Shown here one piece after another: positions 61,204-64,000 of a DNA stretch of 64,000 nt. A program made the translations under genes and the position numbers. Each line of letters starts with the position of its first letter. The stretch's first letter is position 1. This DNA comes from Nocardia sp. BSTN01 (GTDB taxonomy: Bacteria; Actinomycetota; Actinomycetes; Mycobacteriales; Mycobacteriaceae): the NCBI RefSeq assembly GCF_015354405.1, contig NZ_JADKYP010000018.1, positions 1-64,000 on the forward strand, read 5' to 3'. Under the pieces are notes generated by a model. That model saw only the letters and a list, made by a program, of their open reading frames with translations. It was not told the DNA's origin and ran no database searches.

Positions 61204-64000
61204 TCAGTCGAGACGCGCCTCGATCGCCTCGATGATGCGCGGCCGCAGCTCCCGGGCGCTGATCACCGCGTCCACCGAGCCGACCTCGACGGCACGGTGG
61301 ATGTTGTGCACCCGGTCGAACTCGGCGGCGACCTCACCCAGCTTCTCGGCGCGCACCTGCGAGCGGACCTCGTCGAGTTCGGCCGACAGCTCCGCACGCT
61401 CGGTACCGGACGCGTTCGCGACCCGCGACTCCAGGTCGCGCACCCGCGAATCCGAGGCGGTGCGGGTGTTGACGTCCCCGGCGAACACCACGGCCGCGGC
61501 CGGGGCGCCACCGAGCACCGAGGCGAACGAACCCTCGAGCGCGAGCACGGTCATATTCGGGTTCAGCGCCTTCGAGAACACCACGAACGCACCGCCGTGG
61601 TACCGCGAGATCACGCAGAACACGATGGGCCCGCGGAAGTTCACGATCGCGCGGCCGATTTCGGCACCGTATTCGAGCTGCAACTTGCGCATCGACTCCG
61701 GCGAGCCGTCGAAACCGGACAGATTCGCCAGCACCACCAGCGGACGGTTGCCACTGGCCGCGTTGATCGCGCGAGCCGCCTTCTTCGACGACCGCGGGAA
61801 CAGCGTGCCCGCGGTGTAGGTGTCGGGTCCGTCGGTGGACGGGAAGCCGCGCCGCGGCACACCCCGCGATTCGATGCCCAGCAGGCAAACCGGAATACCA
61901 CCCAGATGCGCGTCCTGGACGACGGCGGTCTCTGCGTCGGCCATCCCCGCCCAGCGCTCCAGCACGGCGTGGTCCTGATCGGCCAGCGCCCGCATCACGG
62001 TGCGAATATCGAAGGGCTTCTTGCGATCCGGGTTCGCGGTCGCGGAGAAGATCTCGCCGACGGTGGTGAAATCGCTGTCGGGCACGTTGTGCGGGAAGGT
62101 GCACACATCGCGGTCGATCGGGTCGGTGGTCTGCGCGCGGCGCGGGCCATGCTCCCCGGGGGCGATGTAGGTGTGGTCGTAGTGCGACATCAGCACATCG
62201 CGAGCGCCGGCCAGATTCGGCGCCCAATACTGCGCCTGACCGTTCGGGCCCATCACGCGGTCGTATCCGCCGATGCCGAAGTTGTCCTCGGCCGACACAC
62301 CACCGGAGAAGTCCAGCGCCTGCTTACCGGTCAGCACCATCGCCGAATCCGGGGTCATCACCAGAATGCCCTTGGTGTGCATGAGCATCGTCGCCTCGGC
62401 GTTCCAGTACGGCTGCGCGCCGACGTTGATACCGGAGACCACGATGTTGATCTCGCCGCCGTCCTGGGTGAATTCGACGATGCGCTTGAGCGCCGCCGCC
62501 ACCCAGTCCATGTTCTCCGTACCGGACTTCATCGAGATCCGGGCACCGGAGGACAGCGCGTACCACTCCAGCGGCACCTGCATCTGCTCGGCCAGATCCA
62601 GCGCCGCGATCACGCGTCGGCATTCCGGCTCCGACAGTGCGCCCAGCGACTTGGTCGGATCGCCGAGCAGCACCACGCGGGTGATGCCGTCGGGATGCCG
62701 GTCGGTCGGCGTGGTCACCACACCGGCGACCATCGCCGCGGTGTTGCGGCCCTTGGGCCGGTCGACCGGGACGAGGGCGTGCTCGGCGTCGAGGTCGTAT
62801 TCGGCGAAAGTGCCGAGCAGACCGGTCAATTCGTACGGGTAGACGGTGCCGCGACTGGCCGCCCGCAGCACCTTCTGGCGGTACTCGTCGAGCGGTTCGA
62901 CCGGATCGTCGGTGCGCTCGCCGACGGACACCTCGGTGCCGCCGGTGGCATCGAAGTGGATACGCACGACGATCTTGACCAGCTCACCGGTCTTCGCGTC
63001 GGGCTGGCGGGCGATGATCAGGACCTCCTCCAGCCCGGCGCCCGCGGTGGCCGGTTCGACACGGCCGACGATGGTGTCCAGTTCGGCGCGGTTCACATCC
63101 AGCGGCGGCCAGATGTAGAGGACGATCCGGTTGGTGTGCAGGCGCTTGGCCGACGGCCGCAGCGACTGTGCCCGGCGGATCGAGTCGACACAGGTCGCGA
63201 CCGTGCTCTCGGCGGTCGGCAGGGACAGCAGCCGGCCCTCGTGATCGCGCAGCGCGGTCAGGTCGCGGACCTGCGCGAAGGCGACCAGCCGCTCGTCGGC
63301 GGGGTTCTCCTTCGCGACACCGCGGAACAGATAGACCTCCTCGTCGGAGGACGGCAGCCGGGTGAGATCGAATTTGCGCAGGCGGCGCATCTGCATCCGC
63401 TCGGCGATGTAGGGGTGCAGGCCGCGGATCAGCCGCTCCTCGGCCAGACCGGTCGCCGACGGGCGGAAGGTGAAGTGGTGGTGCATCACCGCGCCGTTGC
63501 TGCCCGCGACGGTGGCCGTGATCCGATTCACCTGGTTCGGCAGCGACCGGGCGCCGAGCACTTCCTGCAGGGCGGCGGCCATCGCGTCGAAGTCCTCCGG
63601 CTGGTTCTCCCAGCCGACGTAGATGTCGGCCTCGATGGAGGCGGCGCCACCGGCCAGTTCGGTGAGCCCGCTCAGCACCGTGTCGAGCGCGTCGAAACTG
63701 ACAGCCGCGGAGACCAGATTCACACCGCGGCGTTCGGCGACCACGAACGTGCAGCCGTCCACGTTCTGGGTGCGAACGTCGGTCAGGCCCTTGTTGCCGT
63801 AGTAACGCCGGGTCAGCACCTCGAGCATGACGGTGTTGTCCGGATTGCCCCGCACCAGCCGCTGGGCCAGCAACCGCACCAGCGGTTCGGTGCTGCGCAC
63901 CATCTCGGCGATGCGATCGGTGCGGTCGGCGGCATCCGGATGCGCGTCCAGATGGCTCAGATGCTTGCGGACCGTGGTGTACACGCGGGCGCGGTTGCGG
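61204..64000 (-). CDS. Large multidomain acetyl-CoA carboxylase, 3' part
   Basis: At least 931 codons, open to the window edge, so the true start lies outside. The first half resembles the central domain of eukaryote-type acetyl-CoA carboxylase (GLHPYIAERMQMRRLRKFDL, DERLVAFAQVRDLTALRDHEGR, NRIVLYIWPPLDVNRAELDTIV). The second half is the carboxyltransferase: SGARISMKSGTENMDWVAAAL, GINVGAQPYWNAEATMLMHTKG, VVLANLSGFDGSPESMRKLQLEYGAEIGRAIVNFRGPIVFCVISRYHGGAFVVFSKALNPNM. Together with the biotin carboxylase expected upstream it would form a single-chain carboxylase producing malonyl-CoA or a longer malonate. A strong terminator follows. Confidence 0.9.
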   Translation of the reverse strand, partial: RNRARVYTTVRKHLSHLDAHPDAADRTDRIAEMVRSTEPLVRLLAQRLVRGNPDNTVMLEVLTRRYYGNKGLTDVRTQNVDGCTFVVAERRGVNLVSAAVSFDALDTVLSGLTELAGGAASIEADIYVGWENQPEDFDAMAAALQEVLGARSLPNQVNRITATVAGSNGAVMHHHFTFRPSATGLAEERLIRGLHPYIAERMQMRRLRKFDLTRLPSSDEEVYLFRGVAKENPADERLVAFAQVRDLTALRDHEGRLLSLPTAESTVATCVDSIRRAQSLRPSAKRLHTNRIVLYIWPPLDVNRAELDTIVGRVEPATAGAGLEEVLIIARQPDAKTGELVKIVVRIHFDATGGTEVSVGERTDDPVEPLDEYRQKVLRAASRGTVYPYELTGLLGTFAEYDLDAEHALVPVDRPKGRNTAAMVAGVVTTPTDRHPDGITRVVLLGDPTKSLGALSEPECRRVIAALDLAEQMQVPLEWYALSSGARISMKSGTENMDWVAAALKRIVEFTQDGGEINIVVSGINVGAQPYWNAEATMLMHTKGILVMTPDSAMVLTGKQALDFSGGVSAEDNFGIGGYDRVMGPNGQAQYWAPNLAGARDVLMSHYDHTYIAPGEHGPRRAQTTDPIDRDVCTFPHNVPDSDFTTVGEIFSATANPDRKKPFDIRTVMRALADQDHAVLERWAGMADAETAVVQDAHLGGIPVCLLGIESRGVPRRGFPSTDGPDTYTAGTLFPRSSKKAARAINAASGNRPLVVLANLSGFDGSPESMRKLQLEYGAEIGRAIVNFRGPIVFCVISRYHGGAFVVFSKALNPNMTVLALEGSFASVLGGAPAAAVVFAGDVNTRTASDSRVRDLESRVANASGTERAELSAELDEVRSQVRAEKLGEVAAEFDRVHNIHRAVEVGSVDAVISARELRPRIIEAIEARLD

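Overview
The window is high-GC actinobacterial DNA with a strong G/C bias at codon third positions. It looks like Nocardia or a close relative in the Mycobacteriales. The evidence is the gene content (DesA2-like desaturase, actinobacterial SbcC, lipid-droplet protein, LGFP-repeat lipoprotein, XRE-DUF5753/DUF397 pair, very large acetyl-CoA carboxylase). The gene order also runs parallel, with insertions, to the Mycobacterium tuberculosis Rv1112 to Rv1084 segment as I remember it: ychF, rmuC, DUF6542, ispH, lipid-droplet protein, xseA, xseB, DUF4245, glpX, fum, phoH, desA2-like, glyA, coaA, uppS, hemolysin III, DUF255. No tRNA, rRNA, CRISPR array or insertion sequence was recognised.

Layout. 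(1) 1-15602 is mostly accessory: a reductase-like protein, EthD with a divergent LysR regulator, DoxX, then ychF. Next come two GlcG/HbpS-type proteins around a MarR regulator with two palindromic sites, a Uma2 protein, a mycothiol-type DinB protein with a divergent WYL regulator, cstA with a YbdD-like partner, an Ada-AlkA/Ogt alkylation-repair pair and a type-B carboxylesterase. (2) 15603-20580 is sbcDC, with an unusual disordered insert in SbcC. (3) 20751-28648 is the conserved housekeeping run rmuC, DUF6542, ispH, lipid-droplet protein, xseA-xseB, DUF4245 and glpX. (4) 28649-30979 is an accessory patch: a long palindromic element, a TTG-started actinobacterial regulator preceded by a tiny ORF, and a protein made of three IPT/TIG repeats. 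(5) 31122-49664 returns to the core: fum, an FAD monooxygenase/TetR pair, a limonene-epoxide-hydrolase-like protein, a desaturase-like protein lacking ligand residues, an LGFP lipoprotein, phoH with a structured leader, glyA, a DUF885 peptidase-like protein, coaA, uppS, hemolysin III, an adenylate cyclase and a DUF255 protein. (6) 49835-53902 is an island of small genes: a five-gene leftward cluster divergent from an XRE-DUF5753/DUF397 pair, then a HepT/MNT toxin-antitoxin pair whose antitoxin carries its own HTH domain. (7) 53945-59124 is a complete actinobacterial-type gas vesicle operon, ten overlapping or closely spaced genes on the minus strand. (8) 59297-64000 holds small proteins, a secreted esterase and the 3' part of a eukaryote-like acetyl-CoA carboxylase that runs off the window.

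The most interesting parts are the gas vesicle operon with its two charged-tail leading genes, the neighbouring HTH-MNT/HepT module with a perfect operator, the DUF5753/DUF397 island, the tiny ORF upstream of the TTG-started regulator, the phoH leader, and a short candidate peptide gene near glyA.
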